From Chondrosia reniformis (Eukaryota > Porifera > Demospongiae > Chondrillida > Chondrillidae): a stretch of DNA of 64,000 nucleotides. Both the position numbers and the translations under genes were made by a program. The stretch lies in NCBI GenBank assembly GCA_947172415.1, contig OX359202.1:5070899-5134898 (forward strand). The letters run 5' to 3'. Below are positions 55,501 through 64,000 of the stretch, piece by piece (position 1 is the first letter of the stretch; each line of letters begins with the position of its first letter). The notes beneath the pieces were generated by a model. It worked only from the letters and a program-made list of their open reading frames with translations. It did no database searches and was not told where the DNA came from.

Positions 55501-58500
55501 ATCTACCTTAGGTTGGGTCATTCTCTTCACTGTAGTCGGGGACCTGCTTGCTGGCTGTGGGACTATTTGAGAAGGAGCAAGCTAGCGGGGTTCTTTCTCC
55601 CCTTGAGTGGTGGAGTAGACAGTTCCAGTACGGCAGCCATTGTTGGGTCAATGTGCAGTTTGGTGGTGGAGGCTTACAAGAGTGGAGGTATGCTAATTAC
55701 ATCCAAAATACCCTGGATCCATTAGTTAACTCTTTCACAGTGTTTACGTGAAAGTGTGTAAATATAAAGTCAATCAACAATATCTTGTTATCTGTTAGAA
55801 TTCATTCTCCCTTCTGTTAGCCTGTTAACAATCTTGAAATCTTAAATCACTCCCTAAATGAAATTCCTTAGATTAAATGTGTACCATTTAAAATAGTCCA
55901 AGTGTAAATTTGCATTACCTACGTATGTATGTATGTATTAATAATCTAAAATTAATCTCAATTATGCTAAAAGGTTATCAAGTATGTTTCAAATGTGTAC
56001 AACATGCATGAAAAATCTAATACACCATTTTCCTACATGGGAACTAAACCTGATGAGAGCTTTGGATTAACATACAGAAGTCTTTTCTTTTCTTTTTTCT
56101 TTTCTTCTCTTTCTTCTGCTCCACTGGGCCAGACAGCTGTTTCTGGGAAATCCACCCTTCATCAGTGACCCTAGGAATCTTTATCTTTTCCTTTATCTTG
56201 ATCTTTTGGGAATCCTTGGCTCTCTATAAATCTTATATACACAATTTTGGCACCAAAAAGTTGAATAATGTGTTAACATTTGTATTATTTATGATATTAC
56301 GCTTCTGTACAGATGAAAATGTTGGTAGAGATGTTAGAAAACTCTTGCAGCTGGGGGCTGGAGATTCACTACCAGAAACAAGCCAACAGCTGGCCAGGTC
56401 AGATTATGATGAATACAGTGCTTGTGCGCATGCTACCCTAGGTAGAGCAATTCTCAGCATTGTGTAGGGGGCAGTTCTAAGTGTCTGAGTTATAATCTAA
56501 ATTACAACTACCTATGAATAATATTTTAAGGCTGTGTTTTGTTACAAACTATAATTTTATTATGTGAATCCACTATGTGAATCAACTATATAATTCAACC
56601 TCAATCAATCAATCAAATCAAATAGAACATGTCCCAAAATTTGTGGGTTGTTCTTACAATAAGGAAAAGACAGCAGTAAATATACCCTGCAAACTAATAA
56701 TATACTGAGCAGTTAGTTACTTAAAATTGTCTAGCCATCTTTTGGTGGTCTTCCTTCCTTAAATACAACCTACCTATGAATAATATTTTAAGGCTGTGTT
56801 TTGTTACAAACTATTATTTTATTATGTGAATCCAGTCAACTCTTTACAACTTGTTACATGGGTACAATTAATTCATCTGATCAAACAAAGGAGAGAGCCA
56901 AAAAGCTTGCAGAAGAAATTGGCAGGTCAGCGTATGTTTTATATGTATATATGTATGAACTAGGGAAGTTGATGGTACAGAGCCTATGCAAAGGTTGTGA
57001 TGTAAGCTGGAATGTATTACACCAAACCAGTCAAGTGACCACAATCTAATCTTGACTGGGGGACCAAAGTCCTATTAAATTGTTAACCAGTGATCACCTC
57101 CCAGTCATCCAAGATATATGTGTGTGTGTTTATGTATGTACGTACTGTACTTCGTCATACATATATGTGCATGCACAATGTATGTGTCAGATGATGTGTA
57201 GTAGAGCAGATCAATTATACTAGTAAACTGATATAGTCTCATACTGGCCATCTTTTGAAACAGTGAGAGCGGGATTTCCCCTAATTTTTGATTTTCAGAA
57301 TGTACTTCTCTTTTCCCTACAAGTGATGCCTAACAATTAGCTGTAATTAATTAGTGATAAAAGCAAGGATCTGTTTAATTTAATAATGGCCTCAATCAAT
57401 CCTGTTTTGATGTAATGTGAAGCTAGCCAGGAGTGGGAGACATTAAAGAAACCTATATACGTACATTACAAGTTTGCTTTCTAAAGTGTTTTGCCGACTT
57501 CATTTCTTCTTATCTCCATAGCAACCACATTTATACGGACATAGACACGCTAGTTGAGACTGGACTCGCTACTTTTATCACAGCCACAGGAATGACTCCA
57601 AAGTTTAAGATTCACGGAGGTACAAGTACAGAGAACTTGGCCTTACAGAATATTCAGGCCAGACAGAGGATGGTTATGTCGTACCTCTTCGCCCAACTCG
57701 TCCCCTGGACCCAGGGGAAGCAGGGGGCCTTACTGGTGCTTGGCTCAGCCAATGTGGATGAGAGGTACACTTGGGTATAGCAGATGAGCATACTTTTGTA
57801 TATATTTGATATATTATATGGTATATGGTATATATGTAGTATATGGTATATATGTGGTATATGGTATATATGTGGTATATGGTATATGGTATATATATGG
57901 TATATATGTGGTATATATGTGGTATATGGTATATGGTATATATATGGTATATATGTGGTATATGGTATATATATGGTATATATGTGGTATATGGTATATG
58001 GTATATATATGGTATATGATTTATATTGCAAAAGGACATGTAGGCCTTTTCCTTTCAGAGTCATATATATTTCCTCATCTCTTAATTACCACCAATAAAG
58101 TTTTCAATATACGTATGTATAAGTTGGTATACATAGATTTCCTGTAAAGTTTGAAGCTGTACTCTACACTATGTATGCATACTGTATGTATGCTGTATGC
58201 ATAATCTATGAGTACGTAATATTTATGTAATGTAGAGCTGCCTATCTATGTGCACATTGTTCTTGTCACTTTAGCTTGCGAGGATACATGACTAAATATG
58301 ATTGCTCAAGTGCTGACCTCAATCCCATTGGAGGGATCAGTAAAACAGACCTAAGATCATTCTGTCGGTTCATGTCATACAAATATCCCGAATTAAAAAA
58401 GTGAGCTGTCTTGTTAAATTAGAGTTTCACATTTAATTCAATCACACTTTCTTATATTATACATATATGTACATGCATTTCAAAATAGTGACTGTTTTAA

Positions 58501-60302
58501 ACAAATTTATGTATTCGTAAGACAGAAAAGACTAGTGTATCCTCATCCAAAGCTCTCATTAGGTTTAGTTCCCTATAGGCTTTTTACTCTAGAATATAGA
58601 TGGTAGCATGTTGAAAAATGGTGTGTTAGATTATTCATGTTATGTCAATCCAGTATTCTCAAAGCCCCACCCACTGCTGAATTGGAGCCAATCACATCAG
58701 AGTACAGTCAGACGGATGAGGAAGATATGGGTATGACTTACCAGGAGCTGTCAGTCTATGGCAGATTGAGGAAGACAAGGCTATGTGGTCCCTACTCAAT
58801 GTACCAGAAGCTCACAGAAATGTGGGGAGACAGAATGGATAGGAAAGAGGTACAAAGGGGAAGCCCCATGTAATTATATACAGTGGAACTTGGTCGGTCA
58901 TCTCTCTAGGACAGTTGCTTAAACTGATAACTTTGATTGAGTACCAAATATTTTGTTTACTAAGCTTATATGCATAAGCATGTCTTTCTTTCTGCAAATG
59001 TTTCTAGATTGCCGAGAAGACAAAGTTTTTCTTTCGAGCTTACTCCCAAAATCGCCACAAGATGACCGTAGTGACTCCGTCTTACCACGCTGAAAACTAC
59101 TCGCCAGATGACAACAGGTTTGACTTAAGACCATTCCTTTATAACTCAAATTGGGATTTGCAGTTCAAGGTTATTGATGAAGAAGTGAGTTAGTAATAAA
59201 GAAATAAAGAAGCGCCAGCCAGTAATGTAAATACGTTTATATAATGCATTACTTAATGCATACCCGTTAATCTCAACTCAGATGATAAAATATACATTTA
59301 GTACACTTTGTCTTTTTCCTCACTCCACAATTAATTATAGAACTGGTCTCTATTGTACTATTTTAGGTGAAAAGATCAGAAGACGCTAGCCACACAGTTT
59401 CAAACAATTCTGCCTCGGGTATCTACAGTAAAGAAAGTACTGATACACTCTCGGGATACAAAACTGCTTTTCCTATGGAAGTCACAGACGACAAGAGAGT
59501 GGGAGCTACTGGAGGTGTTGGCAGTCGTATGGAAGGAGCCAATCCACAGAATGAGAAACCCAACAAATCCTTCAAAAGCCCTACAGTTGGTGTTTCTAGT
59601 AATCCTCCTAGTGAAACTCGGAAAGTTGGCCAACCCAGTCCCTCTAAGAACAGTCCAACTGCCTCTGGTAAAGGAAAGGTTGGCTCTCTTCAGTCCTACA
59701 AGAGGCTGTATCCTACCTTACCAGACAGAGAAACTGGTGAACTAGAGAGCTCAGAACAGTTGGGCAACATTATTAAAGTTCAACCGACGGTATTTTCTAC
59801 CGAACTATTTCAGACTGCCTGTCAAAATACAACTTCACCCAAAATAGCCAAACAAGAAAACTATGAATCTGATGTTTCTAGTCAGAGAAACAGATATGAA
59901 GACAGAGTTCTTGATTCTCCAACTGAGCCTGCTCAACCAACCACTGTAGTTTCTACTGGACCATTGCCTTCAGCTCCTCCCCTGCAGTCCGGTTTGTCTA
60001 GATCATCACTGACCACTGAAGGTTCTCCATTGTCTCCAGTCAGTTATGCCCTCAATCAAATAAAGTCGGGAAATAAGGATCCAGCAGCCATTAGAAGGGG
60101 TCTGGCTGCTCTTCAATCCTCACACAACAGCCCACCCTCCCTTTTGGCTTTAGGTACTAAGCGTCAATACAATGCAGCTCAGAAGGAAGGGGAGTCCCCT
60201 AAGAAACCTTCCCCATCACCCGGCAACCAAAATGGATCAGTAGCCAGTCCTAGGGAAAGAAAAGATACTAAATCATGGATAGCTAGAATATTCAAGAGCT
60301 AA
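52538..60302 (+). CDS. NADSYN1: Glutamine-dependent NAD(+) synthetase with long C-terminal extension
   Basis: Seventeen exons: 52538-52683, 52850-52966, 53531-53674, 53788-53839, 54212-54300, 54374-54491, 54568-54699, 54773-54847, 54976-55100, 55536-55687, 56313-56397, 56836-56925, 57522-57764, 58275-58400, 58654-58849, 59008-59184, 59367-60302; phases agree, 1000 residues (human 706). The nitrilase-fold glutaminase domain (1-~280) has its Glu (RLGPELEV), Lys (LIRPKMFLA) and Cys (GVEMCQELF). The synthetase domain has the PP-loop [13 protein letters not shown], then [48 protein letters not shown] and [20 protein letters not shown]. It converts nicotinate-adenine dinucleotide to NAD with glutamine and ATP. 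The last exon adds 311 Ser/Pro/Thr-rich residues, ending [12 protein letters not shown], not present in the human enzyme (see findings). Confidence 0.95.
53068..53162 (-). repeat. Dispersed repeat A, copy 7
   Basis: CTTGTATCCTCATCCAAAGC, TCACTAGGTTTAGTTCCCTA. In NADSYN1 intron 2. Confidence 0.85.
53355..53520 (-). repeat. Dispersed repeat A, copy 8
   Basis: GGGAATTCCCAGAAACAGCT, TCTTGTATCCTCAATCAAGG, TTTACTCTGAAGTAGATGTA. In the same intron as copy 7 and in the same orientation; it ends next to the exon 3 acceptor. Confidence 0.85.
53911..54182. repeat. 28-bp minisatellite, about 9.7 copies
   Basis: Unit ACTGTCCATTTCCTGTTTAG plus GCTACAAT, nearly uniform. In NADSYN1 intron 4, ending about 30 bases before exon 5. 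Confidence 0.95.
56010..56225 (+). repeat. Dispersed repeat A, copy 9
   Basis: TGAAAAATCTAATACACCAT, GGAACTAAACCTGATGAGAG, CCAGACAGCTGTTTCTGGGA. In NADSYN1 intron 10. Confidence 0.9.
56505..56832. repeat. Direct duplication of about 65 bp
   Basis: ACTACCTATGAATAATATTT then TAAGGCTGTGTTTTGTTACA occurs at about 56508-56572 and again at 56767-56832. The second copy runs straight into the acceptor of NADSYN1 exon 12. Confidence 0.9.
57800..58022. repeat. TATATGGTATATATGTGG-type AT-rich tandem repeat
   Basis: Irregular tandem array of TATGGTATA and TATATGTGGTATA blocks in NADSYN1 intron 13. It keeps long open frames on both strands by chance. Confidence 0.9.
58518..58642 (-). repeat. Dispersed repeat A, copy 10
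   Basis: AGTGTATCCTCATCCAAAGC, TCATTAGGTTTAGTTCCCTA, GTTAGATTATTCATGTTATG. In NADSYN1 intron 14; it ends about 12 bases before the exon 15 acceptor. Confidence 0.85.
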
Positions 60303-60429
60303 CTAATAATTAAACCAAACAATTTATCCATTTTCTTATCATGGAGACAGTTATTTTCCTGTGTACTACTACGTATATATATATAATTATTTCATTTGAT
60401 TACTTGTAAAAAATGAATAACAATACGGT

Positions 60430-61850
60430 AAACAGTGACAGAAAATTTCCTAACTGATACAAACTTAATATGAGAAGAATGAGTGAACACTTAAATTTAC
60501 GAAACTCTTTGGATATATGTTCTATGGATGTCTGTGAATGCTGACACCACGTTTCAGCTTCATATCTGTCCATTTGACAGAGTTGCTGCACTAAATGTAC
60601 AATATATTCAGGTATACAAACTTAATGTATGATGAGAGATATATAGCTAAATCTGCCATAAAAAGTTAATGTATGGTGAGAAATAGGGCAAATTTGACAA
60701 AAAATTGAAACTTCTAAAACTCTTTGGAAATGTTTCATACATGTCTGTGAATGCTGACATAAAGTATTGGCTTCATATCTAGGTGTTTATTGGAGTTACG
60801 ACTCTTAATGTACATTAAAATCTGCCATACAAAGTTAATGTATGGTGAGAGATAGGGCAAATATGAACAAAAATTGAAACTTCTAAAACTCTTTGGAAAT
60901 GTTTCATACGGGTCTGTGAATGCTGACATCAAGTATTAGAATGACATCTTGCTGTTTGTTGGGGTTACGACCCTTAATGTACATAAAAATCTGTCATACA
61001 AAGTTAATGTATGGTGAGAGATATATAGGGCAAATATGAACAAAAATTGAAACTTCTAAAACTCTTTGTAAATGTTTCATACATGTCTCTGAATGCTGAC
61101 ATCAAGTATTAGAATGACATCTTGATGTTTGTTGGAGTTACGACCCTTAATGTACATTAAAATCTGTTATACAAAGTTAATGTATGGTGAGAGATAGGGC
61201 AAATATGAACAAAAATTGAAACTTCTGAAACTCTTTGCAAATGTTTCATACATGTCTGTGAATGCTGACATCAAGTATTAGCTTCACATCTAGGTGTTTA
61301 TTGGAGTTACGACCCTTAATGTACATTAAAATCTGTTATACAAAGTTAATGTATGCTGAGAGATAGGGCAAATATGAACAAAAATTGAAACTTCTAAAAC
61401 TCTTTGCAAAGGTTCCATACATGTCTGTGAATGCTGACATCAAGTATTAGCTTCACATCTAGGTGTTTATTGGAGTTACGACCCTTAATGTACATTAAAA
61501 TCTGTTATACAAAGTTAATGTATGCTGAGAGATAGGGCAAATATGAACAAAAATTGAAACTTCTGAAACTCTTTGCAAATGTTTCATACATGTCTGTGAA
61601 TGCTGACATCAAGTATTAGCTTCACATCTAGGTGTTTATTGGAGTTACGACCCTTAATGTACATTAAAATCTGCCATACAAAGTTAATGCACATATGGTG
61701 AGAGATAGGGTAAATTTCAAGTTTCATCAAAATTTCAAAAGCTCATTGGACATGCTCTATAGATGTCTGTGAATGCTTACAAAAAGGTTTAGCTTCATAT
61801 CTCTCCATTTGATAGAGTTACAGAACTACAGTTAATGTACTCTTTTGTTA
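60430..61850. repeat. 169-bp satellite, block 1
   Basis: About eight monomers. The anchor GTTACGACYCTTAATGTACA occurs at 60795, 60964, 61137, 61306, 61475 and 61644: spacing 169, 173, 169, 169, 169. The outermost monomers at both sides are diverged. It starts about 130 bases after the NADSYN1 stop. Confidence 0.95.
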
Positions 61851-62205
61851 AAGAAAATTGCGTAATACTATATATGGCCGACCGTTAGAAGGTATAATAT
61901 TATAATAAAGACAGAAATTCCATACTATATCTGAAAATCTGGAATACTTTCCAATTTTTTTATACATGTGGATATGCACTGTGTAGTACTTGATTGTTAT
62001 TGAAGTACTATCTATCCATATATTTTATATGGATCTCGTTAAAGTGAAATTTCGTCAATCGACAGCCAACGAAACTCCAAAGAAAAAAAGTTGGACCATA
62101 CCGAACGCTACCATCCACGACGCTCATAGGCCGGGATCGGTGGTAACGCTCTGCTGAGTTGAGCTTTGGGTGTCACTTGCGTGAGAAGAACCAGTTCTTC
62201 TCGAT
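61851..62205. other. Interval between satellite and putative exon
   Basis: AT-rich at first. From about 62040 it becomes CpG-bearing (TCGTCAATCGACAGCCAACG, ACCATCCACGACGCTCATAG, GGCCGGGATCGG), in keeping with a promoter or 5' UTR for the exon at 62206. Confidence 0.4.
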
Positions 62206-62388
62206 ATGGCCGACTCATATGAATCCTTAAAGATATCAGATGCCAATCCCACATTACGTGGAACCCCCCCGAAATCCGGATTATTGGTGAGCACGTCTCT
62301 ATGGCACCAACCGATTAGGAGACAGCTTCAGAGTCTAAGCGCTACCAACCTCTATGGGAACCGCAACCACCATAGAGATGTGTCCAGG
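62206..62388 (+). CDS. Putative first coding exon of an unrecognised gene (partial)
   Basis: ATG in fair context (TCGATATGGCC), 61 codons with balanced composition (MADSYESLKISDANPTLRGT, then a Ser/Leu/Arg-rich stretch), ending at GTGTCCAG|GTAGGC, a good donor in phase 0. CpG-bearing DNA precedes it. No later exon can be placed, since what follows is ordinary DNA and then satellite. It may be the start of a gene lying mostly to the right, with satellite in its first intron, or a chance frame. I do not recognise the sequence. Confidence 0.35.
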
Positions 62389-62870
62389 TAGGCCTACTAT
62401 ATAAGGTTTTTCGCTTCTATTTATATGAAGTTTTGTCCAAAGAAAACGGTTGTGGTTGGGACCTTTTTTAATATATTTCTCGTTATTTCCAGATCAGTGA
62501 ATTGTTTCAAGCAAGTTTAAAGACATAGGCAGTATTAGTGGTTCACCTGAAAACTGGGAAAAGCGAAAAAAATCCTGTAAGTGTCTTGATGGGCCGAGGA
62601 GAACGACTTTTCTGATCCCATTTATTTTCGAGAAATCGTCAATTTATTCCACTTTAATTCTAGACCAGTGAATCGTTCCAAGCAATTTTACACACATACG
62701 CAGTATTTCCAATACATCTTAAAACTGTGGCAAATGGATAAAGGCCTGTATGTGTCTTGGTGGAGGGAGGAGAGCGACTTTTCATGATACAGAAAACTAG
62801 ATATAGTGAGAGGTCCGATATTTATCGCCTGTACGATATTAATGTCTATGATCGATATTTCAACTAGGCC
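62389..62870. other. Interval between putative exon and satellite block 2
   Basis: No gene seen. A duplicated motif of about 60 bp (ATTTCCAGATCAGTGAATTG... near 62488 and TTCTAGACCAGTGAATCG... near 62656) suggests an old tandem duplication of about 170 bp. Confidence 0.4.
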
Positions 62871-64000
62871 GGTTATATTAGATGTCTGTGAATGCTGACA
62901 CAAAGATTTAGCTTCATATCTCTCCATTTGATAGAGTAACAGCCCTCAATGTACATTAAATTCTGGCATACAAAGTTAATGTATTGTGAGAGATAGGGCA
63001 AATATGAACAAAAATTGAAACTTCTAAAACTCTTTGTAAATGTTTCTTACATGTCTGTGAATGCTGACATCAAGTATTAGAATGACATCTTGCTGTTTGT
63101 TGGGGTTACGACCCTTAATGTACATTAAAATCTGTCATACAAAGTTAATGTATGGTGAGAGATAGGGCAAATATGAACAAAAATTGAAACTTCTAAAACT
63201 CTTTGTAAATGTTTCTTACATGTCTGTGAATGCTCACATCAAGTATTAGAATCACATCTTGCTGTTTGTTGGGGTTACGACCCTTAATGTACATTAAAAT
63301 CTGCCATACAAAGTTAATGTATGCTGAGAGATAGGGCAAATATGAACAAAAATTGAAACTTCTAAAACTCTTTGTAAATGTTTCTTACATGTCTGTGAAT
63401 GCTCACATCAAGTATTAGAATGACATCTTGCTGTTTGGTGGGGTTACGACCCTTAATGTACATTAAAATCTGCCATACAAAGTTAATGTATGGTGAGAGA
63501 TAGGGCAAATATGAACAAAAATTGAAACTTCTAAAACTCTTTGTAAATGTTTCATACATGTCTGTGAATGCTGACATCAAGTATTAGAATGACATCTTGC
63601 TGTTTGTTGGGGTTACGACCCTTAATGTACATTAAAATCTGTCATACAAAGTTAATGTATGCTGAGAGATAGGGCAAATATGAACAAAAATTGAAACTTC
63701 TAAAACTCTTTGTAAATGTTTCTTACATGTCTGTGAATGCTCACATCAAGTATTAGAATCACATCTTGCTGTTTGTTGGGGTTACGACCCTTAATGTACA
63801 TTAAAATCTGCCATACAAAGTTAATGTATGGTGAGAGATAGGGCAAATATGAACAAAAATTGAAACTTCTAAAACTCTTTGTAAATGTTTCTTACATGTC
63901 TGTGAATGCTCACATCAAGTATTAGAATGACATCTTGCTGTTTGGTGGGGTTACGACCCTTAATGTACATTGAAATCTGTCATACAAAGTTAATGTATGC
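62871..64000. repeat. 169-bp satellite, block 2 (runs off the window)
   Basis: The anchor GTTACGACCCTTAATGTACA recurs at 63105, 63274, 63443, 63612, 63781 and 63950, exactly 169 bp apart each time. Variant bases repeat every third monomer (507 bp). Confidence 0.95.

Noticed and set aside
57654-58147. Tyr/Ile-rich frames of 104-136 codons on both strands
   Set aside because: They arise from the TATATGGTATA array in NADSYN1 intron 13; low complexity and open on both strands.
59367-60302. Independent single-exon gene
   Set aside because: The frame lacks an ATG at its start and begins exactly after a TTTTAG acceptor in phase with NADSYN1 exon 16, so it is treated as a NADSYN1 exon, though a separate gene is not fully excluded.
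60303-64000. CRISPR-like array
   Set aside because: The regular spacing is that of a continuous 169-bp satellite with no unique spacers, in a eukaryotic genome.

Overview
The window is eukaryotic DNA, AT-rich, with compact multi-exon genes whose introns mostly run 50-800 bp and use GT..AG. The gene set (enhancer of rudimentary, SDE2, ZIP9, a SNAP-25/29 SNARE, BRF1, a two-domain NAD synthetase, an SLC3-type heavy chain and a DH-PH-PH RhoGEF) is animal. Gene density, short head-to-head promoters, many small tandem repeats, frequent TACGTA-type runs and a DIRS-type retroelement fit an early-branching marine invertebrate. A demosponge is my best guess; this is inference, not proof.

Layout. 0-2.9 kb: the 3' end of a membrane-protein gene (+), ERH (-), and the 5' exons of a WD40-like gene (+). 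3.8-8.9 kb: a DIRS-type tyrosine-recombinase retrotransposon (-) with an intron in its gag gene and a broken recombinase. 9.5-10.4 kb: a very short gene resembling the N-terminus of the XPD helicase. 10.7-14.5 kb: ZIP9 and a SNAP-25/29-like SNARE (both -). 14.75-17.4 kb: SDE2 (+). 17.8-19.4 kb: a small Ser/Arg/Lys-rich protein (-). 19.5-21.2 kb: a deoxynucleoside kinase (+). 21.5-29.9 kb: a 19-exon RhoGEF (-). 30.3-30.5 kb: a small acidic ORF (-). 31.3-33.4 kb: an SLC3/alpha-glucosidase type II membrane protein in one coding exon (+). 34.2-50.4 kb: BRF1 (-), whose introns hold most of the minisatellites, hairpins and small transposons. 50.6-52.4 kb: a tubulin-tyrosine-ligase-like protein with an N-terminal membrane anchor (-). 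52.5-60.3 kb: NADSYN1 (+) with a 311-residue disordered C-terminal exon. 60.4-64 kb: two blocks of a satellite with an exact 169-bp period, separated by about 1 kb that contains a possible first exon (+).

The genes do not form one pathway. They are a typical housekeeping mix: RNA processing (ERH, SDE2, Arg/Ser-rich protein), Pol III transcription (BRF1), nucleotide and NAD metabolism (deoxynucleoside kinase, NADSYN1), transport (ZIP9, SLC3), and membrane traffic or cytoskeleton (SNARE, RhoGEF, TTL). Four head-to-head pairs share intergenic gaps of only 120-210 bp and so probably share promoters.

Most noteworthy: NADSYN1 with a long disordered tail next to a built-in alternative stop; an FGD/FARP-type RhoGEF lacking both FYVE and FERM; an SLC3-like protein that keeps its glycosidase catalytic residues; a membrane-anchored TTL; a deoxynucleoside kinase with bacterial-style motifs; and the 169-bp satellite with a three-monomer higher-order pattern. 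Exon coordinates were deduced by hand from splice consensus, phase and family similarity.
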